Positions 37,051-48,255 are shown, counted from the stretch's first letter. The stretch is DNA of 64,000 nucleotides from Luzula sylvatica (GCA_946800325.1 OX326961.1:11468215-11532214), one strand, 5' to 3'. Translations and numbers: made by a program. The notes: generated from the letters alone by a model not told the origin.

Positions 37051-37120
37051 AGTTAGTTAGTTGGTTAGTTAGTTAGTCAGTTAGTAAGTTAGTTAGTTTG
37101 GTGGTGGGTATGTAGGAAGG

Positions 37121-37151
<31 letters not shown>

Positions 37152-37170
37152 CTAGCTAGTGTTTAGTTAA

Positions 37171-37201
<31 letters not shown>

Positions 37202-37447
37202 ATATGTATGTAGTTAGTTAGTTATTTAGTTAATTAGGTAGTTAGTTAGTTGGCTAGTAGTTTGTTAGTTAGTTAGTTATTTAGTTAGTTAGTTAGTTAT
37301 TTAGTAAGTTAGTTAGTTAGTTAGCTAGTAGTTAGTTAGTCAGATAGTTAGTTAGTTAATTTGTTAGATAATTAGTTAGTTAATTAGTTCGTTCGTTAGT
37401 TAGTTAGCTAGTTAGTTAGTTAGTTAGTTAGTGGGTATGCATGAAGG

Positions 37448-37482
<35 letters not shown>

Positions 37483-37690
37483 CTAGTCATTAGTTAGTTA
37501 GTTTGTTAGATAATTAGTTAGTTAATTAGTTAGTTAGTTAGTGGGTATGTAGTTAGTTAGTTAGTTAGTTTGTTGGTTAGTTAGTTAGTTATTTGGCTAG
37601 TTAGTTAGTCATTTAGTTAATCAGTTAGTCAGTTAGTTAGTTAGCTAGTAGTTAGTTAGTTAGTTAGTTAGTTAGATAGTTAATGAGTTA
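37033..37690 (+). repeat. TTAG-oriented island (inverted segment of the satellite)
   Basis: For about 660 bp the satellite reads TTAG on the + strand, between CTAA-oriented DNA on both sides. It matches the end of the left TTAG arm (about 6585-7300) in order: GTGTTTAGTTAATTAG, GTGGGTATG, TTGGCTAGTTAGTTAGTCAT. Both ends lie on short palindromes. Confidence 0.92.
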
Positions 37691-38112
37691 GTTAACTAAC
37701 TAACTAACTAACTAATTAACTAACTAACTAATTAGCTAACTGACTGACTAACTAGCTACCTTCCTACATATACCCACTACCTAACTAATTTACTGACTGA
37801 CTCACTAACTAACTAACTAATTAACTAACTAACTAACTAACTACTAGCAAACTATCTAACTAACTACCTTTCTACATACATATTAACTAACTAACTAACT
37901 AATTAACTAACTAACTAACTACTAGAAAACTAACTAACTTACTAACTAACCAACTAACTACATACCCACTAACTAACTAACTAATTAACTAACTAATTAA
38001 CTATATAACTAACTAACTGACTACTAGCTAAGTAGCTAGCTAACTAACTACATAACTACCTACCTTCATGCATACCCACTAACTAACTAAATAACTAACT
38101 AACTACTAGCAG

Positions 38113-38145
<33 letters not shown>

Positions 38146-39201
38146 ATAACTGAGTAATTGACTACCTAACTAACTAACTAACTAACTAATTGATAACTAA
38201 CTAACTAACTAACTATTTAACTAACTAACTTCCTTCTTATATACATATTAACTAACTAACTAACTAACTAATTAACGAACTAACTAACTAGGTAGCTACC
38301 TTCCTACATACCCACTAACTAATTAATTTACTAACTAACTAACTAACTAATTAACTAACTAACTAGCTAACTAAGTACTAGCTAACTAACCGACTAACTT
38401 ACTACCTTCCAACATACCTATTAACTAACTAACTAACTAACTAACTAACTACAAGATAACTAACTAACTTACTAACTAATTAACTATCTAACTATCTAAC
38501 TAACTACCTTCTTACATAAATATTAACTAACTAACTAACTAACTAAGTAACTAATTAACTAACTAATTATCTAACTAACTAATGACTAGCTAACTAGCTA
38601 GCTAGCTGACTAACTAACTAACTAAATACCTTCATGCATACCCACTAACAAACTAACTAACTAACGAACGAACAAATTAACTAACTAATTATCAAACAAA
38701 TTAACTAACTAACTATCTGACTAACAAACTACTAGCTAACTAACTAACTAACTTACTAACTTACTAAATTACTAACTAACTAATTAAATAACTAACTAAC
38801 TAACAAACTACTAGCTAACTAACTAACTAACTAATTTACTAAATAACTAACTAACTACCTACAAACATACCTATTAACTAACTAACTAACTACCGTCCTA
38901 CATACCCAATAACTAAATAACTAACAAACTAACTCACTAACTGACTACTGGCGAACTAACTAAATAACTAACCAAATAACTAACTAGTTAACTAACTAAC
39001 TAACAAACTAACTAACTAACTAACTAACGAGCCAACTAATTAACTAATTATCTAAATAAATAAAAACTTCCTTCTTACATACATATTAACTAACTAACAA
39101 ACAAACAAACTAACTAACTAAGTAAACAAATTAACTAACAACCTAACTAACTAAATAACTAACTAACTAACTAACTGACTACTAGCTAGCTAACTAACTA
39201 G

Positions 39202-39232
<31 letters not shown>

Positions 39233-39246
39233 CTAGATCACTAACT
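37691..39246 (-). repeat. CTAA satellite, second copy of block 7330-9583
   Basis: Matches 7690-9557 in cassette order, ending CTACTAGATCACTAACT (39230-39246) as at 9541-9557. The last five bases, TAACT, are the target duplication of element C. No gene is seen. Confidence 0.92.
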
Positions 39247-40744
39247 TGTTGGTTAATTCTAACCTATAGGGGGGTGAATAGGTAACCTAGTGGGCAATTT
39301 TCGACTAGGTATACAAATTCTTCTTGCGGAAGCTAATTAATGAAATTTAAATAGAGTAGAAGATACCGAACACGTGAACACACGATGTTGATTACGGAGT
39401 TCGGTAGGTGGTTGCTCTGTAGCTTTAACTCACCCTTTACTTGCTTAATCGACCGATTCGATTAGTGGCAAGTACCTACGTCTCCGGGAATGCCTTGTGC
39501 CTCTTTTTGGCTTTCGATTGAATTCCAACTCAACTCGATTACAAGGATTTGCCTAGATCGATTTACACGCTTCTATCGATCTATAGCTAAGGCTCTTTAC
39601 ACTTTTTGTACTAGCCTATTACAATTTCTAAATACGAACTAAGACGTGATCGGTCACGCAAGTTGGGAATAGTATTTGAAAGGAGAAGAGGGAAATCTAA
39701 TCTCTAAGAATGTTTTAGAAGATTATCTAACTCAATGATATAGCAAGGATTCTCTCTTTTGAAGGTATAATTTGGATAGTTGAAGTGATGAGAGAGAATG
39801 AGGGAAGGGTTCTATTTATAGAACACATAGTCCCTTCCCTCACTTGCTTATTCTGAATAGTCCGTTGCAACGGACATATGGTCCGTTGCAACGGAGTGAT
39901 TCAAAAACTAGCCGTTGGAGGCTGTCGTACTTGAATTTATTACACAGTCCGTTGTAACGTAAGTAGTCCGTTGCAACGGAAGACTGTGTTAGCTAGTCCG
40001 TTGCCACGGACTTGAGTCCGTTCCAACGGACATGCTACTGAGACAACACTTCAGCTTTGGTTTTAATTCCCGTTGCAACGGAGAGTTTTCCGTTACAACG
40101 TGGTGAGGGGTTCCGTTACAACGGATTGGTTATTCCGTTGCAACAGACTTATGTGGAAGTTTATACTGAAGTGAAGCCTTGATGTCCGTTACAACGGACA
40201 TTAATGTCCGTTACAACGCACATTCTTCTGTGACAGGCTTCCTCATTGGAAATAAAATACCGTTGCAACGGAGATAGAGTTCCGTTACAACGTACATTTC
40301 CGTTACAACGTATTGGTGATTACGTTGCAACGGACTATACTGGTTTTTCCCATGTTGAATAAATCGAGTAGTTCCGTTACAACGGACTGGAATTCCGTTG
40401 CAACGGACATACTGATTTCAGCCTTTTTAATTGAATTCAAGTACTTTTTCATTGAGTTTAATCTTTTAAACAAGTTTAGAGATACCTATATATTGTATTG
40501 ATGATTAGGTAGATATCCCAACTTGCGGAATCTTCTATGTCTTGATCTTCTTCGCAATTCTTCAATGTCTTGATTCATGTGCGTCTTGATTTTATCCGTG
40601 ATTCTTTGACGTCTTTGATTGTTGTTATTCTTGATTGATCCTTTCATTTTGTACCTATCTCCTACACATTTATCTTGCTAGATTTCGTTAGTAGTATCGA
40701 CATTGTATTTGAGATAATCAAACAATAGGAAATTTGAACCAACA
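39247..40744 (-). repeat. 3' LTR of element C (left)
   Basis: TGTTGGTTAATTC...GAACCAACA, 1,498 bp. It includes a TATA box (complement of 39813-39820) and 18 palindromic motifs at 39861-40408. A 62-codon open frame here, repeated in the other LTR, lies within the motif array and is not a gene. Confidence 0.96.
39861..40408 (-). repeat. TCCGTTNNAACGGA palindrome array, element C 3' LTR
   Basis: I count 18 copies, centres mostly GC (a perfect 14-bp palindrome) or AC. One pair forms the 20-bp perfect palindrome AACGGACATTAATGTCCGTT (around 40196). On the coding (minus) strand the array lies directly upstream of the TATA box, in U3. It is repeated at 45505-46053. Confidence 0.93.
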
Positions 40745-40914
40745 AACTCCCCCTTTTGATTCATTTCAAAACAATGTCGATTTGGAGAGATACATCGATT
40801 ATCGGTATCTTTCCAATACGATTATCCTTTCTCCCCCTTTTTGAAAGTGGATTAAAAGGGATTGAATTGGAAAAATCATGAAGGAAAGCTCCCCCTACAT
40901 ACAAGCTCCCCCTA
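40745..40914 (-). other. Multiple polypurine tracts of element C
   Basis: On the minus strand, AAAAGGGGGAGTT abuts the 3' LTR (complement of 40745-40757). Further AGGGGGAG tracts are at the complements of 40831-40842, 40888-40897 and 40904-40914. Repeated polypurine tracts are a reported Sirevirus trait. Confidence 0.8.
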
Positions 40915-41251
40915 AACACGTGCATATCGCGCGTGTATGAGCTTTGATGTAGTTGAATACTCTTTTAAATTATGAATGATTTTTGAGATTAATATGTGAT
41001 ATAATTTTCGAGTTTTAGTAATGAGAAAGTTAACAAAGTAATATAATACTCATTTGCACAAATTTTTTTTAACGAAATCAAACCTTAATCATAAATTCAC
41101 GTTTATACAAGCAAACATGCATGGATACACATACGAAATAGCATAATTAAAACAAGTTTTTCTAAAACACACATGACAAGACATATGCAAATAGGTACTA
41201 ATTTTAGAAAATGTTTTGATGCTCTAATGAGCTAGGTAGACACACATAACT
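40915..41251 (-). other. Non-coding stretch between ORF2 and the polypurine tracts, element C
   Basis: AT-rich, with no recognisable feature; likely 3' untranslated sequence of ORF2. Confidence 0.5.
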
Positions 41252-42559
41252 CTAATCATCTCCGTTCGAGTCTTCATCGTCGGGATCGTTGTAGGCTTTG
41301 AAGCGAAGGTTCATTTCCTCGAATTTGGTATCGATATATTCATATAATTCCGTACGGAGTTGAACTTGATGGTTTTGGGTGAGGGCGTTATCAGCGAAAA
41401 CCTCATCGCGGGCCGCAAGAACGATTTCGCGGGTCGTACGATTGTCGGCGAGGATCTCATCGCGTCTTGATTCGGCGCTAGTGTTGAGTTCGAGGGTTTG
41501 GGCTGCGAGAAGTGATTGCATGTCCTCAGAAGTTAGATACGGTTGTGTGGATGAGCTAGAGCCATCATTGAGAGCACGTCGTTTGGGCCGGCGGAACGGT
41601 TCTGGAGGATTGTTGGTATCTTGCGTCGGAGGGTCAAATCGAACCCATGCGGAGGGAATTTCAGGAAAGAAATAGGGACCGGCTCGGTTGTTTCTAGAAT
41701 AGTGGTCCGAGAGGCCTCGATTGGTCTTTCGACTTAGTCCGAACACTTCAAGGCGTTCGGGAGTCAAGAGATGGTCGGTCGTGACCTTCCCAAATGGCCA
41801 TTCCGATTCCGGTATCGTAATCCCTGATTTGAAGCATGCGAGGGTGATGATGTGGCCATAGGGAAGAGAGGATGTGCCGACTCGCAACGAGTATTCCATG
41901 TGCTTGATGATCAAGTTGGGAATGTTGATTGTGGGTGTATCTTGGTACCATATATTGTAGATTAACACCTTGTTTCGTGTTTCGAGATTCGTTTTTAATT
42001 TAACAACCGGGGTGAGAACGTTATTCCCGATTTGCCATGCAATTCGGAGATTAGGTTCGTATTTGGTGGAGTATGAGTACGTTCCATCATTAGTGGTGAT
42101 TTTCTCCATCTCCTCCGAGTCATTACCGTGATATGAGTCACCACGACTCACATAGAAGCGCTCACCGGCCGAGGATAAACCGAGCCATTCGATCAAATTT
42201 TCTTCCGAGATGCTTAATTCCTTTCCTAGGACATAGCTTCGAATGCATTTGTTGTCGTCGTCATGTGCGGCGTGAGCATAGAAGAGACGCACGATTTGGT
42301 TGTATACGGGGTATTGAAGACTACACAACCCGCCGATACTCCAATTGTTGATTCGATGTTGGAGGCTTTCGCGAAGCGTGACAGCCTCGGGAGGGATTTC
42401 TACGTAGAAACATTTCGCGACCGGACGCTCTTTGAATTCGTCCTGAAATTTACGTGCTCGCGTAATTGATTCGAAGAGATAGTTGTTTTCGGTATTGTTG
42501 AATTCGAATCGGCGATTGCCGGTTGGTAATGGACGTTTGCTTGCTCTTCTCGATGCCAT
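41252..42559 (-). CDS. 435-aa ORF of element C (env-position, plant transposon-protein-like)
   Basis: The ATG (42559-42557) starts MASRRASKRPLPTGNRRFEF. The segment around residues 90-140 (VRLFYAHA, then YVLGKELSISEENLIEWLGL) resembles the 'putative plant transposon protein' domain, in which a FYA phrase and a V.G..V.FS...IN..L phrase occur. The C-terminal third has Ser-rich and helical stretches (SEDMQSLLAAQTLELNTSAE) and a very acidic tail, DPDDEDSNGDD. There is no protease, RT, integrase or zinc-knuckle motif. It lies between the gag remnant and the polypurine tracts, where Sireviruses carry an extra env-like ORF; I see no signal peptide or clear membrane span. Its frame is intact although pol is gone. 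Function is unknown. Confidence 0.72.
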   Translation of the reverse strand: MASRRASKRPLPTGNRRFEFNNTENNYLFESITRARKFQDEFKERPVAKCFYVEIPPEAVTLRESLQHRINNWSIGGLCSLQYPVYNQIVRLFYAHAAHDDDNKCIRSYVLGKELSISEENLIEWLGLSSAGERFYVSRGDSYHGNDSEEMEKITTNDGTYSYSTKYEPNLRIAWQIGNNVLTPVVKLKTNLETRNKVLIYNIWYQDTPTINIPNLIIKHMEYSLRVGTSSLPYGHIITLACFKSGITIPESEWPFGKVTTDHLLTPERLEVFGLSRKTNRGLSDHYSRNNRAGPYFFPEIPSAWVRFDPPTQDTNNPPEPFRRPKRRALNDGSSSSTQPYLTSEDMQSLLAAQTLELNTSAESRRDEILADNRTTREIVLAARDEVFADNALTQNHQVQLRTELYEYIDTKFEEMNLRFKAYNDPDDEDSNGDD

Positions 42560-42627
42560 GAAAGGAATTTGAGAGATGGATTAGGGTTTTTGAGATGTGG
42601 AGAGAGTTTGGGAAGGAAATGAAGGGG

Positions 42628-42635
42628 TTTTAAAT
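42628..42635 (-). promoter_or_regulatory. Possible TATA box upstream of the 435-aa ORF
   Basis: TATTTAAA on the minus strand, about 70 bases before the ATG, with a short purine-rich leader between. This is compatible with an internal promoter, but the evidence is sequence alone. Confidence 0.4.
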
Positions 42636-42777
42636 AGGTTGGATTTTCGGTTTTGAAGAAGTGGATAGGTTTAAAGTAGAGGGATTTGAGAAGGTTTTCG
42701 GTTTTGGAGAGATTTTTACGAAGTGGAAAGAGTGGAGAGAGAAACCAGTCGAACAGTTTTATGCAGTTATTGTGAAC

Positions 42778-43113
42778 TCCGTTGCAACGGAAGGCTAGTT
42801 ACGTTATAACGGAACTGTCGATTTGGGGGTAATCAGCTGGTATTTCAGTAGTCCGTTGTAACGAAATAGGTTCGTTGTAACGCAAATGTCCGTTGTAACG
42901 GATTGGTGTATCCGTTGTAACGAAGCTTATGTTGTTTCAGGTTTTAGCTTGTCTTCTTGAGTTCCGTTGGAACGCAGTTACTTTCGTTAGAACGGAGAAG
43001 GTATGTCCGTTGCAACGTACTGGTTGATCCGTTGTAACGGAATATATGATTTTACCGAATTTTAGGTTGCCTTCTTAGTTGCGTTGTAACGCACATTAGT
43101 GCGTTATAACGGA
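42778..43113 (-). repeat. TCCGTTNNAACGGA palindrome array, internal region of element C
   Basis: I count 12 copies, 140-490 bases upstream of the TATTTAAA box on the coding strand. This matches the relative position of the array in the C LTR. It shares the linkers GGATTGGT and CTTATGT with the LTR arrays of C and D, and ends near a TACTGTGATGAGG phrase. Confidence 0.92.
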
Positions 43114-43640
43114 CTGCTTACTGTGATGAGGAGTTTTTGTGTGTCATAAATTCCAAAAATATATCATTTATCTGAAATAGGTTTTATGAATATGGAAATA
43201 TGTGTTTCGTGACAAAATTTTGTATGAAAAAATTATAAAAATGCGCATGAGAGTATTCAAGACAATCGATGATATTTGTATAACTACAAATAGCTTTAAT
43301 GCTTAAGTCATTTATATAGCGATCATACCTTTGCTCCGGTCATGGACCCGAGAACCAAGCTTACGAAGGAGAACTCTTGATCGATTTCTAGAGCTTATTT
43401 TTCCTTTACGGTAGATCGTGAAGTTTTGTGTACGATGAGCTTTTCGACTTCTCTCTTCGGTCTTGTGTGCCTACATGGAAACAAGAATACCTTTCTCGCC
43501 CTTTTCGTAAGTGTGTAGATAATTATAAAAATAGGGAATTCATATTGAAGGTTAATTTAATATGAATTCTTGTACTCATACTCCCCCTTAATGTTTGGCT
43601 TATGGTAGTGTGGTGAGGGAGTGAGTCTTTCACACGTGAT
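43114..43640 (-). other. Non-coding stretch between the gag remnant and the motif array, element C
   Basis: No ORF is recognised. It contains one further AGGGGGAG polypurine-like tract (complement of 43580-43590), which could mark the former 3' end of pol. The deleted pol region presumably lay here. Confidence 0.5.
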
Positions 43641-44819
43641 TTAGGTCCTTGGTGGTCCAACACCCTTTGAGGTGGAGGGGCCCATGGTGTGTCTATCTTT
43701 ACGCATCCATACAAATTTTGTAGTGGATTTTGGGTGGCGAAGATCACAACTCGTGGATATGTGTCCTAACTTGCAACAATAATTGCAAAACGCAATTGTC
43801 GGTTTGTTTTTGGTTTCGGAACTCTTGACAAAGTAATTTGAGAGTTGGTTTGTTAGGGGTTTCTTTTGAGGTATCGGTTTGGTTGAGTTGACAAAATAAT
43901 TTTTCGGTTGAAAAGGTTTGCGCATATGGTTGTAAGGTCTAGGAGCCCTTGGTTGATATGGATGGTTGGCGGGGTAATTTACCTCATAAAAATACCCATT
44001 TGATCCCCGTTGAAACCAACACTCGGATAGTCCCAAATCGGTACGTCTCTGGGATGATGGTTGCGTAAAATGGTTATCCATATGATAGAACCGATTATTT
44101 GTAGGGTGTTCCATTCTAACATTCTTACCTTTGTTTTGGTCACGGTATATGAATGCATTTCCGCGATTGTTTTGTTGATTGTTCTCCCGTTTACCTTTTT
44201 GATCATTGGATTTTGAGAGACCGGGTTTACTCTCCTTTTTGAACCCGAGACCCGATTTGTCGTTTGGTTTCTGTCCCACTAACGCCCCTTTCAATATTTG
44301 ATCCAATGATGGGGTGCTTGGTGCACGTGATGCACAAGCCTTCTTCAAGGATTCATTTTCTACTTTGGAGTTTTGGAGTTCTACTCTTAGGTGTGATATC
44401 TCAAGGTTGAGGGTTTTACATTCACACTTTGAGAAGCCTTGGAATTCCTTTAATTGTGCTTGGTATGCTTTTACTGATAGTTCTAGGGAAGCTACCTTTG
44501 CATTTAGAGCTAGAATTGTGCTCTTGTCTTTTCTCTCCTTTGAACATGGTTCATCAACGTCTCTTAAGAGGTTGTCGAATGATTCAAGTTCGAGTTTCGT
44601 GTTGAATTTTGGTGAGGAACATGAACTCGAGGTTGGACTAATTGAATGGGATATAGGGTTGAGAATTACCTCATTACCTCGGTTATGTGGTGAACTAGAT
44701 GAGGATACGTGAGAGGTGAAGCTCATAGAGTGCGGTGTACATGGTTTCGGTATTGAAGCTCGTTGGAGAATCATAGCTTGAATTGCTCTTTCTACCACAT
44801 CATCCATCGAAGTTACCAT
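43641..44819 (-). CDS. Truncated copia Gag (nucleocapsid part) of element C
   Basis: The first ATG in frame is at 44819-44817 (MVTSMDDVVERAIQAMILQR); the open frame itself extends to 44849. It includes a Ser-rich segment, a helical, possibly coiled-coil segment (about residues 95-160, ALNAKVASLELSVKAYQAQL), and a basic Asn/Gln/Lys-rich segment. Near the C-terminus is the CCHC zinc knuckle CNYCCKLGHISTSC (C-X2-C-X4-H-X4-C), which binds RNA in retrotransposon nucleocapsids. The usual ~200-residue copia capsid domain is missing and the ORF begins within about 60 bases of the PBS, so the 5' part of gag is deleted. It ends GVGPPRT and does not continue into protease. Confidence 0.85.
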   Translation of the reverse strand: MVTSMDDVVERAIQAMILQRASIPKPCTPHSMSFTSHVSSSSSPHNRGNEVILNPISHSISPTSSSCSSPKFNTKLELESFDNLLRDVDEPCSKERKDKSTILALNAKVASLELSVKAYQAQLKEFQGFSKCECKTLNLEISHLRVELQNSKVENESLKKACASRAPSTPSLDQILKGALVGQKPNDKSGLGFKKESKPGLSKSNDQKGKRENNQQNNRGNAFIYRDQNKGKNVRMEHPTNNRFYHMDNHFTQPSSQRRTDLGLSECWFQRGSNGYFYEVNYPANHPYQPRAPRPYNHMRKPFQPKNYFVNSTKPIPQKKPLTNQLSNYFVKSSETKNKPTIAFCNYCCKLGHISTSCDLRHPKSTTKFVWMRKDRHTMGPSTSKGVGPPRT

Positions 44820-44877
44820 TAAGGCCTTGATCGTTATACAAATTGTCACCTTTACTCAAAGAGACGGTTAGTATTTC

Positions 44878-44889
44878 GCTCTGATACCA
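44878..44889 (-). other. Primer-binding site of element C (tRNA-iMet type)
   Basis: TGGTATCAGAGC on the minus strand, two bases (AT) after the 5' LTR end CCAACA. Confidence 0.93.
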
Positions 44890-44891
44890 AT

Positions 44892-46389
44892 TGTTGGTTA
44901 ATTCTAACCTAGAGGGGGGTGAATAGGTAACCTAGTGGGCAATTTTCGACTAGGTATACAAATTCTTCTTGCGGAAGCTAATTAATGAAATTTAAATAGA
45001 GTAGAAGATACCGAACACGTGAACACACGATGTTGATTACGGAGTTCGGTAGGTGGTTGCTCTGTAGCTTTAACTCACCCTTTACTTGCTTAATCGACCG
45101 ATTCGATTAGTGGCAAGTACCTACGTCTCCGGGAATGCCTTGTGCCTCTTTTTGGCTTTCGATTGAATTCCAACTCAACTCGATTACAAGGATTTGCCTA
45201 GATCGATTTACAGGCTTCTATCGATCTATAGCTAAGGCTCTTTACACTTTTTGTACTAGCCTATTACAATTTCTAAATACGAACTAAGACGTGATCGGTC
45301 ACGCAAGTTGGGAATAGTATTTGAAAGGAGAAGAGGGAAATCTAATCTCTAAGAATGTTTTAGAAGATTATCTAACTCAATGATATAGCAAGGATTCTCT
45401 CTTTTGAAGGAATAATTTGGATAGTTGAAGTGATGAGAGAGAATGAGGGAAGGGTTCTATTTATAGAACACATAGTCCCTTCCCTCACTTGCTTATTCTG
45501 AATAGTCCGTTGCAACGGACATATGGTCCGTTGCAACGGAGTGATTCAAAAACTAGCCGTTGGAGGCTGTCGTACTTGAATTTATTACACAGTCCGTTGT
45601 AACGTAAGTAGTCCGTTGCAACGGAAGTCTGTGTTAGCTAGTCCGTTGCCACGGACTTGAGTCCGTTCCAACGGACATGCTACTGAGACAACACTTCAGC
45701 TTTGGTTTTAATTCCCGTTGCAACGGAGAGTTTTCCGTTACAACGTGGTGAGGGGTTCCGTTACAACGGATTGGTTATTCCGTTGCAACGGACTTATGTG
45801 GAAGTTTATACTGAAGTGAAGCCTTGATGTCCGTTACAACGGACATTAATGTCCGTTACAACGCATATTCTTCTGTGACAGGCTTCCTCATTGGAAATAA
45901 AATACCGTTGCAACGGAGATAGAGTTCCGTTACAACGTACATTTCCGTTACAACGTATTGGTGATTACGTTGCAACGGACTATACTGGTTTTTCCCATGT
46001 TGAATAAATCGAGTAGTTCCGTTACAACGGACTGGAATTCCGTTGCAACGGACATACTGATTTCAGCCTTTTTAATTGAATTCAAGTACTTTTTCATTGA
46101 GTTTAATCTTTTAAACAAGTTTAGAGATACCTATATATTGTATTGATGATTAGGTAGATATCCCAACTTGCGGAATCTTCTATGTCTTGATCTTCTTCGC
46201 AATTCTTCAATGTCTTGATTCATGTGCGTCTTGATTTTATCCGTGATTCTTTGACGTCTTTGATTGTTGTTATTCTTGATTGATCCTTTCATTTTGTACC
46301 TATCTCCTACACATTTATCTTGCTAGATTTCGTTTGTAGTATCGACATTGTATTTGAGATAATCAAACAAAAGGAAATTTGAACCAACA
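44892..46389 (-). repeat. 5' LTR of element C (right)
   Basis: Same 1,498-bp length as the 3' LTR, with about eight substitutions. TATA box is the complement of 45458-45465. The array of 18 motifs at 45505-46053 lies immediately upstream of it on the minus strand. Confidence 0.96.
45458..45465 (-). promoter_or_regulatory. TATA box of element C 5' LTR
   Basis: TATAAATA on the minus strand, about 40 bases downstream of the first palindromic motif; the probable promoter of the element. The copy in the 3' LTR is at 39813-39820. Confidence 0.7.
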
Positions 46390-47220
46390 TAACTTACTAG
46401 CTAACCAATTAACTAACTAACTAACTACTAGCTAACTAACTAACTAACTAATTAACTAACTAACTAACCAACTTATTGACTAATTAACTAACTAACTACC
46501 TTCCTACATACCCAAAAACTGTCTAACTAACTACTAGCTAACTAACTAACTGACTAACTAACTACTAAATAACAAACAAACTAACTAACTAACGGACGAA
46601 CCAACTAATTAAGTAACTATCTAACTAAATAAAAACTACCTTCTTACATATTAACTAACTAACTAACTAACAAACAAACTAATTAACTAACAACCTAACT
46701 AACTAAATAACTAACTAACTAACTAACCGACTAACTAACTACCTTCCTACATACCCACTAACTAACTAACTAACTAACTAACTATCTATCTATCTATCTT
46801 CCTACATACCTATTAACTAACTAAATAACTAACTAACTAACTAATTAACTAACTAACTTACTAATTAACTACCTTCCTACAAACCCACTAACTAACTAAC
46901 AAGCTAACAAACTAACTAACTAACTAACTAACTAACTATCTTCCGACATACCTATTAACTAACTAACTAACAGACTAAATAATTAACTAACTAACTACCC
47001 ACCTTCCTACATACCCATTAACTAACTAACTAACTAACTACTAGCTAACTAACTAACTAACAAAATAATTGAAAAATCAACTAACTAACTAAGTAACAAA
47101 CTGACTTACTAACTAACTAACTAATTAACTAACTAACTGAGTAATTAGCTACCTTCCTACATACCCACCAACTAACTAACTGACTATCTAACTAACTAAC
47201 TAACTAACCAAATAAATAAA

Positions 47221-47255
<35 letters not shown>

Positions 47256-47433
47256 TGAACTAAATACTAGCTAACTAACTAACTAACTAACTAACTAACT
47301 GACTAACTAACTAGCTACCTTCCTACATACCCACTACCTACCTAACTAACTAACTAACTAACTAATTAATTAATTAATTAACTAGCTAACTAACTAACTA
47401 ACTAACTAACTAAATACCTTTCTGCAAGCATAT

Positions 47434-47467
<34 letters not shown>

Positions 47468-48224
47468 CTAGATAACTAACTAACTTATTAACAAACCAAC
47501 TAACTACATACCCACTAACTGACTAACTATCCAACTAACTAATTAACTAACTAATTAACTACATAACTAACTAACTAACTAACTACTAGCTAAGTAGCTA
47601 ACTAACTAACTAACTAACTACCTACCTTCCAGAATACCCACTAACTATATAAACTAACTAACTAATTAACTAACTAACTAACTAACTAATTAACTAACTA
47701 CAAACTAACTAACTAACTCACTTACTAACTAACTAAATAACTAACTAATTAACTAACTAACTATCTAACTCCTAGCTAACTAACTAACTAACTAACTAAC
47801 TACCTTTAAACATAACTATTAACTAACTAACTAACTAACTACCTAACTAACTAATTAACTGACTGCCTTCATACAAACCCACTAACTTTCTAACTAACTA
47901 ACTTACTAACTAACTAACTAACTAACTAACTGACTTACTTACTTACAATATTCCTACATACCTATTAACTAGCTAACTTACTACCTTCCTACATGCCCAT
48001 TAAATAACTAACTAACTAACTATGAGCTAGCTCACTAACTAAATAACTAAATAACTAACTAAGTACTAACTAACTAACTAACTAAATAACTAACTAAATA
48101 ATTAACTACCTAACTAACTAACTGCCTTCCTACATACCCACAAACTATCTAACTGAGTAACTTGCTAAGTAACTAACTAACTAACAGAATAACTAACTAG
48201 TTAACTAACTAACAAACTACTAGA

Positions 48225-48255
<31 letters not shown>

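Larger units (their letters stand above)
39247..46389 (-). mobile_element. Element C: non-autonomous Sirevirus-like Ty1/copia retrotransposon (minus strand)
   Basis: Two 1,498-bp LTRs (39247-40744 and 44892-46389) are flanked by the duplication TAACT (39242-39246 and 46390-46394). The minus-strand 5' LTR is on the right, followed by a TGGTATCAGAGC primer-binding site. Several AGGGGGAG polypurine tracts precede the left (3') LTR. Multiple polypurine tracts and an ATTGGTATCAGAGC junction fit the Sirevirus group of copia. The internal 4.15 kb holds a truncated gag (zinc knuckle retained) and a 435-aa ORF. Protease, integrase, RT and RNase H are absent. I count about eight differences between the LTRs, so insertion is recent. 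Confidence 0.93.

Noticed and set aside
41379..42469. Plus-strand ORFs of 68-98 aa opposite the 435-aa ORF
   Set aside because: They are antisense shadows of the minus-strand gene, with no independent support.
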